Assembly (NCBI GenBank): GCA_013399895.1
Contig: VXBA01000883.1
Coordinates: 1,002,189 to 1,066,188, forward strand
DNA: 64,000 nt
From: Serilophus lunatus
Taxonomy: Eukaryota; Chordata; Aves; Passeriformes; Eurylaimidae
Direction: 5' to 3'
The notes beneath the pieces were generated by a model. It worked only from the letters and a program-made list of their open reading frames with translations, ran no database searches and was not told the DNA's origin. Shown here in pieces: positions 47,861 to 60,524 of this stretch (the stretch's first letter is position 1; every line of letters starts with the position of its first letter). Made by a program: the position numbers and the translations under genes.

Positions 47861-50800
47861 GCTTTGAGGGCTGCGCAGATTGCTGTCAGCCCGTGATGGT
47901 TCCCAGCCAGCCGCTCGCTCCCGCTGCGCTGGCGACTCCGTGCCCAGCTGCCCACCAAAGCCAGTGGCTGCCAGGTCATTCCCAGCCCTGGTGTGAGATC
48001 ACTCTCAGCCAGGAGAGGTGAACACGAGGGGACTCTGCCCAAGCAGGCACCGGCCACCCCACACCCTCGGGCAGTAGCTGATGCCCTCGCCCCTCTCCAA
48101 AAGAGGTGCAAGGCACTGTGACATCCCCATGTCCAGTCCTTTCTCCTCATCCCTCATCACTTTCCAGATCCCTGAGAGCTGCCACACATGCCAGAAAAAT
48201 AAATTACCTCTTTGTGAGTTGGCAGAAGTGCCTCTTTCTGCAGCCCAAAAGAGGAGAACAAGGCCAGCTGTGGTGACGCCCACCCCATGTCTCACACCTG
48301 CTGCTGTGGCACTGCCTGGGGAGGGGGACAGGCCGCCTGGGAAGCAGCCTGGGCACCCCACAATCCCTCTTCCAGTACCTCCTCCAGGCCTGGCAGCATT
48401 GCCATACCCACCACTGCTTCATGGCAGGTTATTCCATTCCAGGCTCCTTCCTGAAAAAGACTTCATTTCAACTTTGGACTTGTTTTTTAGAGAATTGCTA
48501 GCTTGACAGAAAACAGAAAAAAAAAAGAAATTAAAATCCAGGATCTGTCTTATTCATATCTTCTTGCAAATAAAAAACACTGTGGAAACACTACCCAAGC
48601 AGAACAGAGATTTATTTTCAAGAGTGTGAGCAGTTTAAGGTCATTTACTTAAAATTACATTCAAGAAACAACAGTGATGCTTCTGCATTACTCTCTCCCT
48701 TTAATGCCATTCTGCATTTAATCCGTCTTACTGTTCAATAGAAATAGCTTACTCCTACATCTGAGTAACGGATTGGGCTGGAGCCTGCATCTCAAACACC
48801 CTCCTGTCACTGGCAGGGAATGCCATTTTTAGATCTCCCATTCCAAAGAAAGGTCAATCACTATTATAAACAATAGAAGGAGAACATAGTCTGTCCAATG
48901 TTCACTTTATCCTTTCTCCAGCTTTTAAAGAGGAAAAAAACCCCAGTTATCAGTGTGCCAAGGTAATTTCCAATATTTTAATATAATTACACAGAATCAA
49001 CAGACTCTGGCAATCAGTTTTCCTCAAGGTGTGATCATACAGTTCTGACAGTGGCACAGTAGTGTTGTGAAAGGACATCAGATAAGAATTACAGCTGGTT
49101 GAATTCTGTATTTCAAGTCCCATGCATCATTTTTTAGAAGGAAAAACAATTTCTCCAGAAAATAAGAATAGAAAAAAAAAAAAAAACAAACAACAAATGA
49201 GTATTAAGACAAAGCATATGCTCAGCTTTGACTTTGTACGTATTCATCTAGGCTGTGGGCAAGTGTCCTTCAGCAGGGCCTAGTAATTGGAAGATACAAA
49301 CTCCTCAGAAGATTCATTCCCAGGTTTGGGACCAGTATTTTCTGTTTCTCACCTCTCCCCCTGCCTCCCCAAGAAGCCTGTGGAGACCAGCCCTCCAGCC
49401 CATCCAGCAAAGATTGGGCCAGAGGGGTTCAAGGGGTATTACTGGGAATTCATGGTGAAGATTCACTGACAATTTCTACTTTAAGGTGCCCAAAGTTTCC
49501 AGGCAGCTGCAGCTGAGGTCATGACTTGGCCAGTGAAGAGCTCCAGCACCTGCAACCACTTGTTGTGCCCCTTCTTTGAAACCTTTCCAGTCGAGCTTTC
49601 CAACTAACTTACTTTTCATTTGAGGTCTTAGCATTTACTTTTGTTTTGGGTTATTTTGTTTGGGTTTTTTGTTTTGTTTTGTTTTTATTAATAAGAAAGC
49701 TTTTCTGTCAGCATCCTGTAAGGTTCTGGTGCAGATCTCCATGAAATTACCTAGCACCTACATCCTTCCAGAAGAGGCACAATGTGGTTCCATGGGCACT
49801 GGCAATGGAGAATCAGTCTGAATTATCATCAGAAGAGACTTTTAAGTGGAAGAATGAGAGGAGGATGTGATAGAAATGCTCTGTCATTATGGTTTGGGCT
49901 GAGAGTGTATGGACATTAGCCTTGCTGGACACAGAACAGAGCTTATTATTCAATATATAACATATTCCATATGAGAAATAAGAATAGGAGATATAAATCC
50001 TTCATAGCTTTCTTTATGGTGGTATTAAATGTTTTTTTGTAAAGGAACTTAATAAACCTGAAGACAAAGAAAGAAGAATTCCATTTTGGGTAACTTAGAA
50101 ATAATTTGGCAGGTTTAGAGGCAGAAAAAAGAGAAAAATAAAAACTACGGACTGTTCTGCTTGAAATTTTGTATAAGATGATTTTGGCTTTGCATGATGA
50201 AATCAAATAAACACATCACATCTTTATCACTTGGGGCTTGAAATGCAGCAAATGTCCCTGGAGGTTTTTTCATGCCACCTGCCAGGGTGTAAATATCTCT
50301 CTCATTTCTCCAGGCCAGGGGAGGTAACCTAGCACTAAACGATTCCTTTCTGCTATGATGGTATGAATATATATATGTATATGAACCAACCTGAATGCTG
50401 CTGAACACAGTGGCTGAGGACACCTCTATGAAAAACAGCTGGACCTTCACTGGGAAAACAACTCACCTCATCACTTCAGTGACTTGCTAATTAGATGCTT
50501 TTCCTCCTTTAATTCCTATACAGAGCTCAGCCTGTGCAGGTGCAGCTTCTTCATGTGTGCTATTCCAATAAATTACTCTTGAGAATGAAAACAGGATTGC
50601 TGCAGGGAAATTTTGAGTGTTTGGAAGGATATTTAAATTCTGGTCAAGATCTAGTTCTTCTTAACTATTTATTCTCATTTTTCTACAGCATATTCAAACT
50701 ACTGCTTTTATTCTTCCTTCACATTCTTTTCAAAAATCTGTTAGCTTTTTTTTTCCCCACTTATTTAGGCAAAAATAGTCACTCCAGATATTAGACACCT

Positions 50801-51944
50801 TAGCGTGCAGCGAGTTGTCATTCTGGCTTTCTATGGAAAACTGGTATATTCAGTATGAAAAATTTATAGTTTCAGTTGTCATCTTGTAAATAATGAGTGT
50901 GAAGCAGGAAAGAAATAGAGAAGATCCATTTCTACCTAAAATTGCCTTTAGTCTGGAGTCCTGGCCAGCATGTCCCCCTGGATGCTGTGTAGGAGTGACA
51001 ACACCAATTCTGTCCCCAGAAGATCTCACCTGCTAATGCTGAGCAGTCTGGGCATGATAAATTACAGCATAATTTAGCCGTGGATAGACTCCACAAAGCA
51101 AATTTATTCAAACCATTTCATATTGAAACGCCTGATTACCATTTACCATATGATGCCTTTCTATCACTTCAGCAGTATCAAAAGGCTTTATTGTAGATGA
51201 GATCAAATAAATATAGAAAAACCATGAAAAAAGAACAGAGTCATATCCTGCCTGATAGCATGCTCCTACAGAATATTGCCACCAGTTGAGAGTACGTGCC
51301 AATATTTTTATGAGCCATCATTACCAAACATAACTGAAGCAGGCTGGAAGAAAACAGCAACCTAGAAGCAATGTTTAAGAAAGCCCTGGGAAGGGAAAAG
51401 AACAGAAGAGGAGAACTGCTGAGCTGAATCAGCATGTGGGCTGTAGCTGGAACAAAAGAATTCTTCAGTTCATGCCAAAAATACTCATCAGTGCTGCTGC
51501 TTTTTTAAGCTTAACATTCATAGGTGACTTTTCTTGTTTCTGAACAGTCTTGTGGGAACTGCATGGGCTCAGGTATGGGTGGCTCAGAGCCCTTGCTCTG
51601 TGCTCACCTCAAGAGTTTACTTGAGAGAGGAGCTGGCTCCTCAGTGAGCAGAGCAAGGTGTGCCACAGGACCACCCCAGGGCTCTTGTCCAAAGGGAGTC
51701 CTTGCTTCTACATGTGGTCCAGACCTTTTTCTTCCTCTCTGTTCTCTGTGTTGGCAGGTCCTCAGTGACAGCTCAGCAAAGACTAGCATCTGCAGAGGTA
51801 TCTTCCATCTTGACAGGATATGACCACAGCTTTGTGTTTTAAGTGACTCACCACAAAAAATTAAATATGATTAAAATGACCAAAAAACCAACAAATGATC
51901 AAAAGAATATTTCCCTTTTTGCACAATTAGGCTGAAGGACACAT
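47861..51944. other. unique DNA, GC-rich then AT-rich, no gene seen
   Basis: The first 650 bases are GC-rich and leave frames open on both strands (141 codons at 48081-48506 plus, 118 codons on the minus strand), as composition alone would predict. No domain is recognised and no splice-bounded exon could be argued. The rest is AT-rich with an A15 run at 49172-49186 and a TTTTG tract at 49640-49688. Confidence 0.5.
49640..49688. repeat. TTTTG/TTTG simple repeat
   Basis: Imperfect repeats of TTTTG, TTTGG and TTTTTTG followed by TTTTTATTAATAAG. A low-complexity tract. Confidence 0.75.
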
Positions 51945-52186
51945 TATAGAATCATAGAAGAAGGTGAGTTAAAAGGGACCCACAAGGACTGAATCCAACT
52001 CCTTGGCCTACACAGGACCATTCCCAAGAGTCAAACGCTGTCCCCTGAAAGCATTGTCCATGTGCCTCTTGAACTCTGGCAGGCTTGGTGCTGTGGCCAC
52101 CCCTCTGGGGAGCCTGTTACAGTGCTCAAACACCCCCTAGGTGAAAAACCTTTTCCTGATACCTAACCTAAACCTCTCCTGATTCA
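51944..52186 (-). mobile_element. CR1 LINE fragment, 3' UTR
   Basis: The plus strand begins TATAGAATCATAGAAGAAGG, the inverted CR1 tail, then AAAAGGGACCCACAAGGACT and AATCCAACTCCTTGGCC. It continues through GAAAGCATTGTCCATGTGCC, CTTGAACTCTGGCAGGC, and GTGAAAAACCTTTTCCTGATACC before stopping near 52186. The GGGACCCACAAGGA-type tail is the same as that of the tRNA-derived SINE at 57.1 kb, so this CR1 lineage is the likely partner type for that SINE. Confidence 0.94.
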
Positions 52187-54246
52187 TAGAGAGTCACTGA
52201 GTCCAGAAATTTAAAAAGCTTCATAAAAGACTGGGCAAATGTATCACTAAAATAGGGAAAAATATGTAATCAAACTGAAGAAATGGAAAGAATCTTCTGA
52301 AGTTTCAGGTTTAAATGAACATTTAAGAATCAGGAATTAAAAAGAAGTTTAGTTTGCCAGGGAGACAAAGGTGACACCTACCTCAACAGGACAGGTGACT
52401 GTAGAAGAAATGGGTTTGATATCCAGACTGTGCTGCTACCCTCTGCAGCTCTGTGTGGTATCTAGTAGGTAAGTTTTTATTGGTAAAGCAAGGAAAAGAT
52501 GAACATAAAAATAAGGTTAATAAGGTTCCTATGGCCTTGGCTGCTCATTTACCAAAGAAGCAGCGCTTGTGAACCCTCTTCTCCTGCTGCCACACGTTAA
52601 CAACCTGGACAATGTTTTTGTGGTTGTCAGCATAATGCACAGCCAAATTCCTTTGTGCCCACAGTAGGTATCATGGCACTCATATGGATCCAGTTCCAAG
52701 AACTGCCTATGAACAACAGTCAGCTTCCTGGAGAACATCACTGGGGAGAAATCATCCTCCTCTTAGATAATATTCCACATGTGTTTGTGTGTAGCTTAGC
52801 TGTGGCAAGAAAGCCTTAGTTATAAAGCTGGGGCTAAGCTTGTCTTTTTGAGCACTTCAAAGAACCTGAACATGTTTGTTACCTTGCTAATCCTAAAGCA
52901 AAGAGGTCTAAGAAACCAGCAATCTGAACTGAGCAAAAAAAAGTGCATACACTTAAAGAAATCGAGATGTCCTTTTTTTCTTCAGCTAGAAAACCAGTGT
53001 TTGCACCTGAGCAAAGTAATAATTATAAAATGAAATTTTTGACCTCAAAAGGTATTTGCTTTTAAGAAATGAAACCAACTTTTTAGTTAAATAACACCAT
53101 TTCCTGGGAACAGGCACAATCTTTGGTGTGGAAATGACACTTACATGAAGCATTTCCTCATTTAGGGGCATTTAATTATCTCAGAAGTGTGAAATATAAA
53201 AATTAACATATCCAGTCAGCAAATTTGTGAGAAAATAATACTCTTTACTTTATGGCTTTGTTGATTATAGGTCAGTAGTGAATAAGACTGGGTTTTAATT
53301 CTTCCCCAACATGAAAAGGATTCAATCAGTTACACCATGAGCTGATATTATTAATAAAATCATGGCTTAAAAGAAATCAACCCTGAAGGGAGATCCTAAA
53401 AAGAATTCTTCATGTAGTAAGAAAGGAAGCCAGAAGACTCCTTCACAGTGAGTCACGTCTGCACTGAATACAAATCTGACGTTTCATAAGCTTCCAAATA
53501 AGTATGCTGTGGATATTACCATTTCTATTTGTATACCAAACACCTGCTAACAGCTCCAAAGGCATTCAGAGCATCACAAAAGGAAGGCATTAGATTTGGG
53601 ATGACACCAAGTTGCAAACTTCAATGGGAAAATTATAAAATGGTGAATTATTTCATAAAACAGCCACCACTCAGGTGTTTAGATATTTTCAATCTTAATT
53701 AAAAGGCAACTAATGGTAAAAGATTTCAAGGAAACATTTAGGTTTTCCCAATCAATGCATAAATTTAATCTGTGGAACACATTACTGTTTAGCAAAGTAG
53801 TAATTTTTTAAGAAGGAAACAATGAAAGGTTCTGAAAAAAAACCCCAACAAGTTAGGTCTTCTGACTCTCCCTTTCCCCTCAAAAATACTGGGCTTTTTA
53901 AATCCAGTCTCACTTGTGATGTGCAAGACAGCAGCACATCCCCAGTAACACCAGCTCTCAGGCTGGCACATATCCTGCCAAGTACCCTTTTCCCACTGCA
54001 GCACTTTCCAAACCTAATCAATTCACAGAGGCTGTAATGAAGCTATTACAGCAATAATGGGCAGCTGTGGAAAAGAGGCCTGTGAGGCTTGTGGAGAGGA
54101 TGATTGTCCATCCTCCTGGCAGACCGGATTTAGGGAGTCTTGGGAATGGGAGGGACTCATGTCCATGCCATACCAGAAACTGTAAAATCATGATTTTATG
54201 GGCAAGGTGGTTTAGGCCAGAGTAGAGGTTTCTAAAGTATGTTTGC
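52187..54246. other. unique non-coding DNA, no gene seen
   Basis: About 2 kb, AT-rich. A minus-strand patch at 52540-52740 has two short frames of protein-like appearance but stops in both and no known family. See the rejected list. Confidence 0.5.
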
Positions 54247-54388
54247 AGCCATTTATTTTCCTCCTCCTGTCCAATTCTGTTGAGCTGGACTCAAAGTATT
54301 AATGAAGCAGGACTTGGAGCCATTTATTTTCCTCCTCCTGTTCAGTTCTGTTGAGCTGGACTCAAAGCATTAATGAAGCAGGACTTTC
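54247..54388. repeat. 71-bp tandem duplication
   Basis: Two adjacent 71-base copies (54247-54317 and 54318-54388), both starting AGCCATTTATTTTCCTCCTC and both containing GTTGAGCTGGACTCAAAG. They differ at about three internal positions plus the last two bases. The high identity implies a fairly recent local duplication of otherwise unique DNA, not an interspersed repeat. Confidence 0.93.
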
Positions 54389-54399
54389 ACCACCAAAAT

Positions 54400-54620
54400 A
54401 TATGAAAGTTCATATCAATAGAACTGTCTGCTCAGCGTTTACTCTTCAAACATGAGTAATAATGTATTATTGCATAATAATAAAGCAATAGCAATTGCCA
54501 AAGTGTATAAGCATTTTCCAGGCATTCCTTTAGGATTCCACGCACGAACTGTCAGCAGCTGCTGGATAATCGTCTCTTGAGCCCAGGAGTGCGGGGCCTC
54601 CTGCTCCAAGTCAGTTTTCA
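54400..54620. promoter_or_regulatory. candidate conserved non-coding element
   Basis: Directly beside the 71-bp duplication. Contains ATGAGTAATAATG, TATTATTGCATAATAATAAAGC (near-palindromic, C/EBP- and POU-like), CAGGCATTCC, and CAGCAGCTGCTGGATAATCG (E-box CAGCTG beside a bicoid-type TAATC). Retains CpGs in CCACGCACGAACTG and AATCGTCTC. Motif-based inference. Confidence 0.3.
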
Positions 54621-57090
54621 GGATGAGGAAGGTATTTGCTCTTTATCCATATTTATATTATGAAATTGCTTATGACTAGATTACAAAATTAATGAATTGG
54701 TTATAATCCAGGTTCCAGAGACTTTGTAAGCAGTGGCCAGGCTTCTGCTGACCTTAACTGAAAAACCTCTGGGTTTTGAGACACCTTTGAATGATCTGCA
54801 GAGCATAGGCTAAAAATATGTACAAAAGGATTACAAAGTATTTGAATTTAATTCTAAAATGTATGGAAAAATCATGCTAATGCAGAGTCAGCAAAATGTG
54901 TGTGTGCGCCACCAGACTATTCAAAAATCAAGGTTAACTTACATTTCGGAGATTTTTATAAGCTACATACAAGCACACATTTCTACACTGTGCAGTTGTT
55001 AGGACTCCTTTATTGATTCTTTTTCTTGTTGATTCAAGATTTGAAGCAGATATTCCGGAGTATTTTTTTTTTTGCTCACACACAAAAAATAAAAATAAGT
55101 TTTCTGAAATTTATTTATTAGCTATATTTAACAAACATCAGCTAATCATGTATTTTGAACAGAGTCAGACCTGTTGCCTCTGAAAGAAATGGGAAGAATG
55201 GCTTCCATCCGCTCCAGACACTCATCATTTTGTGTCCAGTACAAACTCTTCTGTGAAAGGATGCGTCCCCATTCAGGGTGGCTAAATGTGATATATTTTT
55301 GCTAAGTACTGCTTTGAAATAAAATATGAACTATTTTCCCTCTTTAATTTATAAAATGTAAAATGGCAAAGCTCCTAACTTGTCTTGCCTGCTGAGCCAC
55401 TGAAAGAGATGAGAGCATAAATATCTGTGACATCCACATTATTACCAAATACATTCATTAACAGCCATGCTATCACAGCGAATACCAAATGAATTAACAG
55501 TGACAGGGCAATAAATTAAAGTGTTTATAGTTTTTTTCGCAGCTTACAAATTCCAGACTTATTCCTGACCTTTGATGTAAACCTTGATGATCACTGGTAA
55601 ATCAAATATGATACTGTTAGTAATCATTGCCTCAACTGTGACCTTTCCACCCTGGAGATGTTCCAGATAATTTTTTAAGAATTTCTTTGTGGATTAATGT
55701 TAATTACCTTTCATACTTCAGGAAGGATTAACATCAGTAGGATATAAGCTCATTTCATTGAAAACTTCCCAGTTTATTCTTGCAGTGTCTGTGAAGATGA
55801 GTAACTCCTCTGTTTAGAAACTCACCACTCTCCTCCAGTTCTTGGGCAGCCCTAGCAAAGGTCTGCCACCAAATATCTCTGGGATCTTGGGTTCTCAGGT
55901 GGGTTTCAGTAGGATGAAGATCTTTGAATGAGGGATTTAGAAGCAAAACAGGGACCAATTTCCAGCTTTTATACATTTTGTGCATTTAACCTTGCAGAGG
56001 AAAAGAAATTGTGCATACCAGTCAGGTTGCAAGCTTCATCCTTTTAATTTTGTTAGTTGAACTTACTGTCTTGCTCTGGGTCAGTAAGGAATTGCTTTTC
56101 CAAAGGAACACATCTCAGCCTTTCTCTGATAGAAAATCCCAAAAGAGAGGTGCTAACCCTTATTTAAGAGTTTTGATATTCTGAAAACAGGCTTTCTTCC
56201 CTTCGTTATCTCCCATTTACCTTGAAAAATGCCCATAGACAGAGCAAAAATCAGAGCTTGAACTGATGCAGATTTCTAGATTTTGAACAAAACCAAAAAG
56301 AAACAAATCTTAGCTAACAATAACCATGAGACCAATAGTGCAACATGTAGGTGTTGGAAACAGGTCAATGAAAGATGAAAAATTGGGTTGTTTTTTCAAT
56401 GTTGGGCCAAGGTTATGGTTCTATATCAAACACATGGGTGCAAAACCACTACAACACTGTGGCACTTATTCCTGCAAAAGAGCATCTTCAGAATTACATC
56501 CAGCTACTTAACTGGGAATGAGAAATTGATCCTGGACATAAAGATACATACAGGCCTGGCACTCCTATCTGCACATAAGTTCTGTGTGCAGAGCACCAGC
56601 AAACTCCAGCAGCTGTAGCTGCTTGAGTGCAGGAATGCTTTGGGAGAGGGGTGACCCAGCTCATCCACCTCAGTCACACAGCTGTTAGGTCTCTGGTATA
56701 AGGTGACTATTCAGAGCATCATTATTTTTCCCTTCTTCATGTCTTTGAGTTTGTTGTCATTAGGCTAAATCATAAATCTTCCTAATCCCCAACTGCCTGC
56801 AGAAGCCCACCTTGCAAGGCAAGGAAAACTGATGGTGGCCAGGGACATTTCTGGTGACATTGATTCTTGTCTTTATATTTATAGTGTTGTTGAACAGTCA
56901 CACCTTCATGTGTGGCCAGAAGGGCACAGAGGAGGGAATCACAGGAGGACCTGAGTGTTTACTACTGGCCTGCAGAGGTGAACTCTGCTGCTTGACAAGC
57001 CTGATGACAGGGGCTTTCAGTGCTGCCCTCAAGGTTTGAGCTGAGCAACAGAACAAAGTCACCTCAAAGCTTGTTCTCACACGCTGTTTC
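54621..57090. other. unique non-coding DNA, no gene seen
   Basis: About 2.5 kb including the candidate element at 55.1-55.5 kb. Frames do not exceed about 76 codons and none is recognised. Confidence 0.55.
55080..55530. promoter_or_regulatory. candidate conserved non-coding element
   Basis: A long single-copy block with GCTAATCATG, TTCCATCCGCTCC, GATGCGTCCCC, CATTCATTAACAGCC and CAAATGAATTAACAG words and interspersed CpGs. The even mixture of AT-rich homeodomain words with retained CpGs differs from the neutral flanks. Low-confidence inference. Confidence 0.22.
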
Positions 57091-57212
57091 AGCATGGTGC
57101 TAATAACACCAAGGTTGTGGGTTCAACCCCTTTATGAGCCATTCACTTAAGAGCTGGACCCAATGATCCTTGTGGGTCCCTTCCAATTCAGAACATTATG
57201 TGAAATTCTGTA
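57091..57212 (+). mobile_element. tRNA-Ile-derived SINE with CR1 tail (TguSINE1-type), 5'-truncated
   Basis: The left part matches the 3' two-thirds of tRNA-Ile(AAT): AGCATGGTGCTAATAACACC contains the anticodon stem and loop with AAT. The Pol III B box GGTTCAACCCC is perfect at 57120-57130, and TTATGAGCCATT ends the tRNA part. The right part (AAGAGCTGGACCCAATGATC, then CTTGTGGGTCCCTTCCAATTC, then degenerate ATTCTGTG units) is a CR1 3' tail. This composite structure is that of the zebra finch TguSINE1 family, mobilised in trans by CR1. The A box and the first part of the tRNA are missing, so the copy is 5'-truncated and not transcribable from its own promoter. Confidence 0.88.
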
Positions 57213-58267
57213 AAATAATTTGGTTGGTAGCAGGCAGAAGGGCCTGAGTAGAATGGCTACAGGAGACCCTCCTCTGCTCTGCTTAAACGGTGTGCGGCAC
57301 AGGCGACCAGCAATGAAGTATTACAGCTGCATCACACCCAGGACATTGGAGCCCTGGATTCTCCATAGAAAGCAGCTAGGAAAGAACCCACCTATTAGAT
57401 ATGGGGAAAATATATTCTTTACATAAGTGTTTATAACTGCATAAACCAGATCATTAGAAAGTCCCGAGGAAGCTTTGCCTCTTGTGAAAAGGGAGTACAG
57501 ACATTAGGCTTTTGAAGTGAGGACACCTCTCTCCTCAGAGCTGAGAACTTTTTAAGCTCTGCAGGATCACTTTGGGTTCAATTCATGCTTTATGAACAGG
57601 TTTTCAGTCTTATCTCTTTCCCTAGATAGCTTGCTTGGCCTAGGAAATAAAATTATATGTGTTTGATGACCTTGATTATCCAATCTGTGTTTTAATTCCT
57701 GCACTAGGAGGTCTGTAGATCCAAGCAGCAGGTGATCTGCAGAAGTATCCTGTAAATATTTAAAAATGTTTGCCAAGGCCAGTTCAAACTTCCCTTGGTG
57801 GTTTTTCTCTAATGCTTTTCTTTATCTCTCTTGCCCTGAGATAAAATGTCAGCTCATGAACTGCAATAATAGCCTTTCCCTTTGGATTTATTTTTTTCCT
57901 CAGTTTTGATTAAAAAATAAAAATAAAAATTCAGTACTCTTATAGGACATTTCTCACAGGGAAACTTTCTGTGATAGCTACAAATTCTCACAGTATCTCT
58001 GTGGCACGGTGCCTGCAGCGAGGAGCCACTGTGCCTCTCTGCAGCTCTCCAGGCCTCCCAGAGATCCTGCCACGTCTCCCCGACTTTGTGCTGCTGATCC
58101 GAGCCTGACGATGGCACAGTTGCTCAGCTCCAGGCTGCCTGGCTGTAAGGCATCACTTACAGATGAACTGATAACACTGATAACATTTGAGCCCCTCTCC
58201 TTTACAGCAGGGACTCTCTAATCCACAGCGGTATGAAGTAACGCTAAAAAAAAGGACAGAGAGGTGT

Positions 58268-58286
58268 GGGGGGTGGGTGGGCTGGG
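58268..58286 (+). other. G-quadruplex motif with short loops
   Basis: Six, three, three and three guanines separated by loops of 1, 1 and 2 bases. Such short loops favour very stable parallel quadruplexes. It is followed by about 60 bases of almost pure purine (58284-58342), which could add triplex-forming potential. Confidence 0.75.
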
Positions 58287-60502
58287 AAAGGGAACAAGAA
58301 AAAGAGAAAGGGGAGAAAATGGAGAGAGAAAATTAAGAAGTCCTTCAGTCCAATGTCATTTCAGCAGACCAAGGTCACTGTGGGGCCAGATGCTGGTTAC
58401 AGCTCAGCTCAGGGGAGCAGAGGTCTCCAGAGGGCTGATTGCAGCAGTCAGGCTGCTCTAATCTCCACTGGCTGCTCACAAAAGGCAAAGCCTTTCTCAG
58501 GACACAGCAAGAGCTGGGGCAGCCACTCCACTTTCCCCCTCAGTAGCCTTTGTCTTCTCAGCACGAGGAGCTCGCTCTTGCACTACGTCTGCCTCAGGTC
58601 TTAGGGGAGGATGTTTTTAAAATGCAACAGTATTGAAAAAAAACAACCAACAGAAAATCTAACTAGTAAACAGAAGTGTAGGCACAAAAGATGACACATT
58701 TTTGAAAGGTATATAATGATAAGGAAGTGCAGAGGATCTTCCCTATGGTGGTAAGGGCTGGGTGAAAATTGGGTCCTGAAGCAGAGACCATAAGCATCAT
58801 TTATGCCCATTCTGCTAAGCAGCACTGAAAGCCTTTCTCTTGCTAGACTTCACTGTGACATTGCCATTTTCTCCAATAGTTGATTTTTTTGCACTGCTTT
58901 GAGTGTCATTTAATTTCCTTACTATATGCAGAGCCTAAATGAACATCATCATGGAATTTCTAGTAATGATTTCACAAACCTACCACCACTTGAGCAGAAG
59001 AGTTAGGTATAGACACTGAAATAAGTTCCACTGAATTGCCATTGCAATCCTCAGTCTGCACTAAAATTCTTTACTGTACCAGGAGTACTCAAAAAGCTTT
59101 GTGTGGGAACCTCTCAGATTAATAATCTTGCTTTGTTCTACTGACAAAATTTGCTAATAGCATTTCTCTCTTATGTCCATTTTCAAGATGCCACAAGTAA
59201 ATGATTTGGCAGAAACAATACCATAAGTGACAACCAGAAACAATAAGAGGTTAAGGAAAGTCCTAGAAAGTTCTTGTTATGCATACAGACCTAAACTGTG
59301 CCCAAAAAAGAAAAAAAATAGTATAGAAAAGAGCTGAAATGTGGGAACACACCTGCTGGCCACAATGCCTGATCCCGAGGGGTGCCACTTACACAAAACT
59401 TTTCTCCTGAGTTAGGAGGAAGTAGATATATTGGGGGTTATTTCACTGCGTCAGTGAGGAGGATCCTGCAAATTTTTAATTAAGGGTATACGAGGCAAGT
59501 TAAAAATACACTTGTGATCTCCTGGCCATGCCATGGGGGAGTCCTGTCAGGACCACTCACACACAGGCAGCCCCACAGGTCAGCGAGGAGGTGCAGCCAG
59601 TACTGACAGCTGGGTTTGGGTGCTCCCTGCACCCTGCACAGCCCTGGCACAACAGGTCCCCTCTGGCTGCAGACAGCTGTGAAGCCAGAGGAGAAAGAGA
59701 GACTTTTCCAGCCAAAAAGCATCAGGCCACAGGTGAGTCCATAAGATAAGCAACTGAGACAAGGTAGACATTAAAGCAGGTTTAGGAATGAAAATGTTAA
59801 GTCTATCCATGTGGTAATTTATACCCAGCTTAATGTAACCATGAGATATTTCCTGCAACTAAACTCCATAAGAGCCTAAGCCTTGGCTCTCCCTGGAGGG
59901 TATGTGGGGCATGAAATGCCTTGAAGATTTGTGGAAGCCACTGCCTAACATACAAAAAGAAAAGGATGAGGGAGGTGGAAGGACACTGTGTTAAAACCAA
60001 TGCTGAGATGTATCATCGTGCCTTTGCTGGCAATGCATCTCACTCTTCTCCCCAAGGTCTGGGCTGCCACTTACCAGTTTGTGAGCTATAATTTGCAGTC
60101 TGTTCCCTCCCAAGGGATGGGTTAATTTTTTCCTGAGCAAGAGGCATCTTCTGCCGTCTTTGAAAGGTCTCAAATAGGAGCTCGATGCCAAAAGAGAGAT
60201 GATGCTAGAGAAAACTGATGTCTGTGGCTAGAATTGATTGGGAAGCTAGCATTTCTGGGTCTGCATTGCAAAGTAGTCCTTAAAGCCTGGGATTGAAAAT
60301 AAATATAGAGATACCTGTGATGCCAGGTTAAATTTTGAGAGAAGTTACTGCCAGAGAAATACAGTGTTTGCTTGAAACACAATTGAATCCACAGCCATGC
60401 TGCCTTTGCTAGGCCATGTTTTTGGCTTCCCAGCTTTCACAGACATGAAGAGAGAGCATGAGCAGATGTTCTTAAATCTCAATTTAAACTGACACCCTTC
60501 CT

Positions 60503-60524
60503 CCCAGCCCCCAGCACCCCACCC
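60503..60524 (-). other. G-quadruplex motif on the minus strand
   Basis: On the plus strand the C runs are 3, 5, 4 and 3 long with spacers AG, AGCA and A, so the minus strand fits the quadruplex rule and the plus strand could form an i-motif. Confidence 0.65.

Noticed and set aside
47839..48506. GC-rich frames of 100-141 codons on both strands
   Set aside because: Proline/serine-rich translations on both strands reflect composition, and nothing is recognised.
52529..52741. Protein-like minus-strand patch (includes a run like NHKNIVQVVNVWQQEK in one frame)
   Set aside because: Short, with stops in both candidate frames and no family recognised. Weaker than the 16-kb case and not kept as a pseudogene.
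57091..57165. A functional tRNA-Ile gene
   Set aside because: The A box and 5' half are missing and the tRNA part runs directly into a CR1 tail, so it is a SINE and not a tRNA gene.
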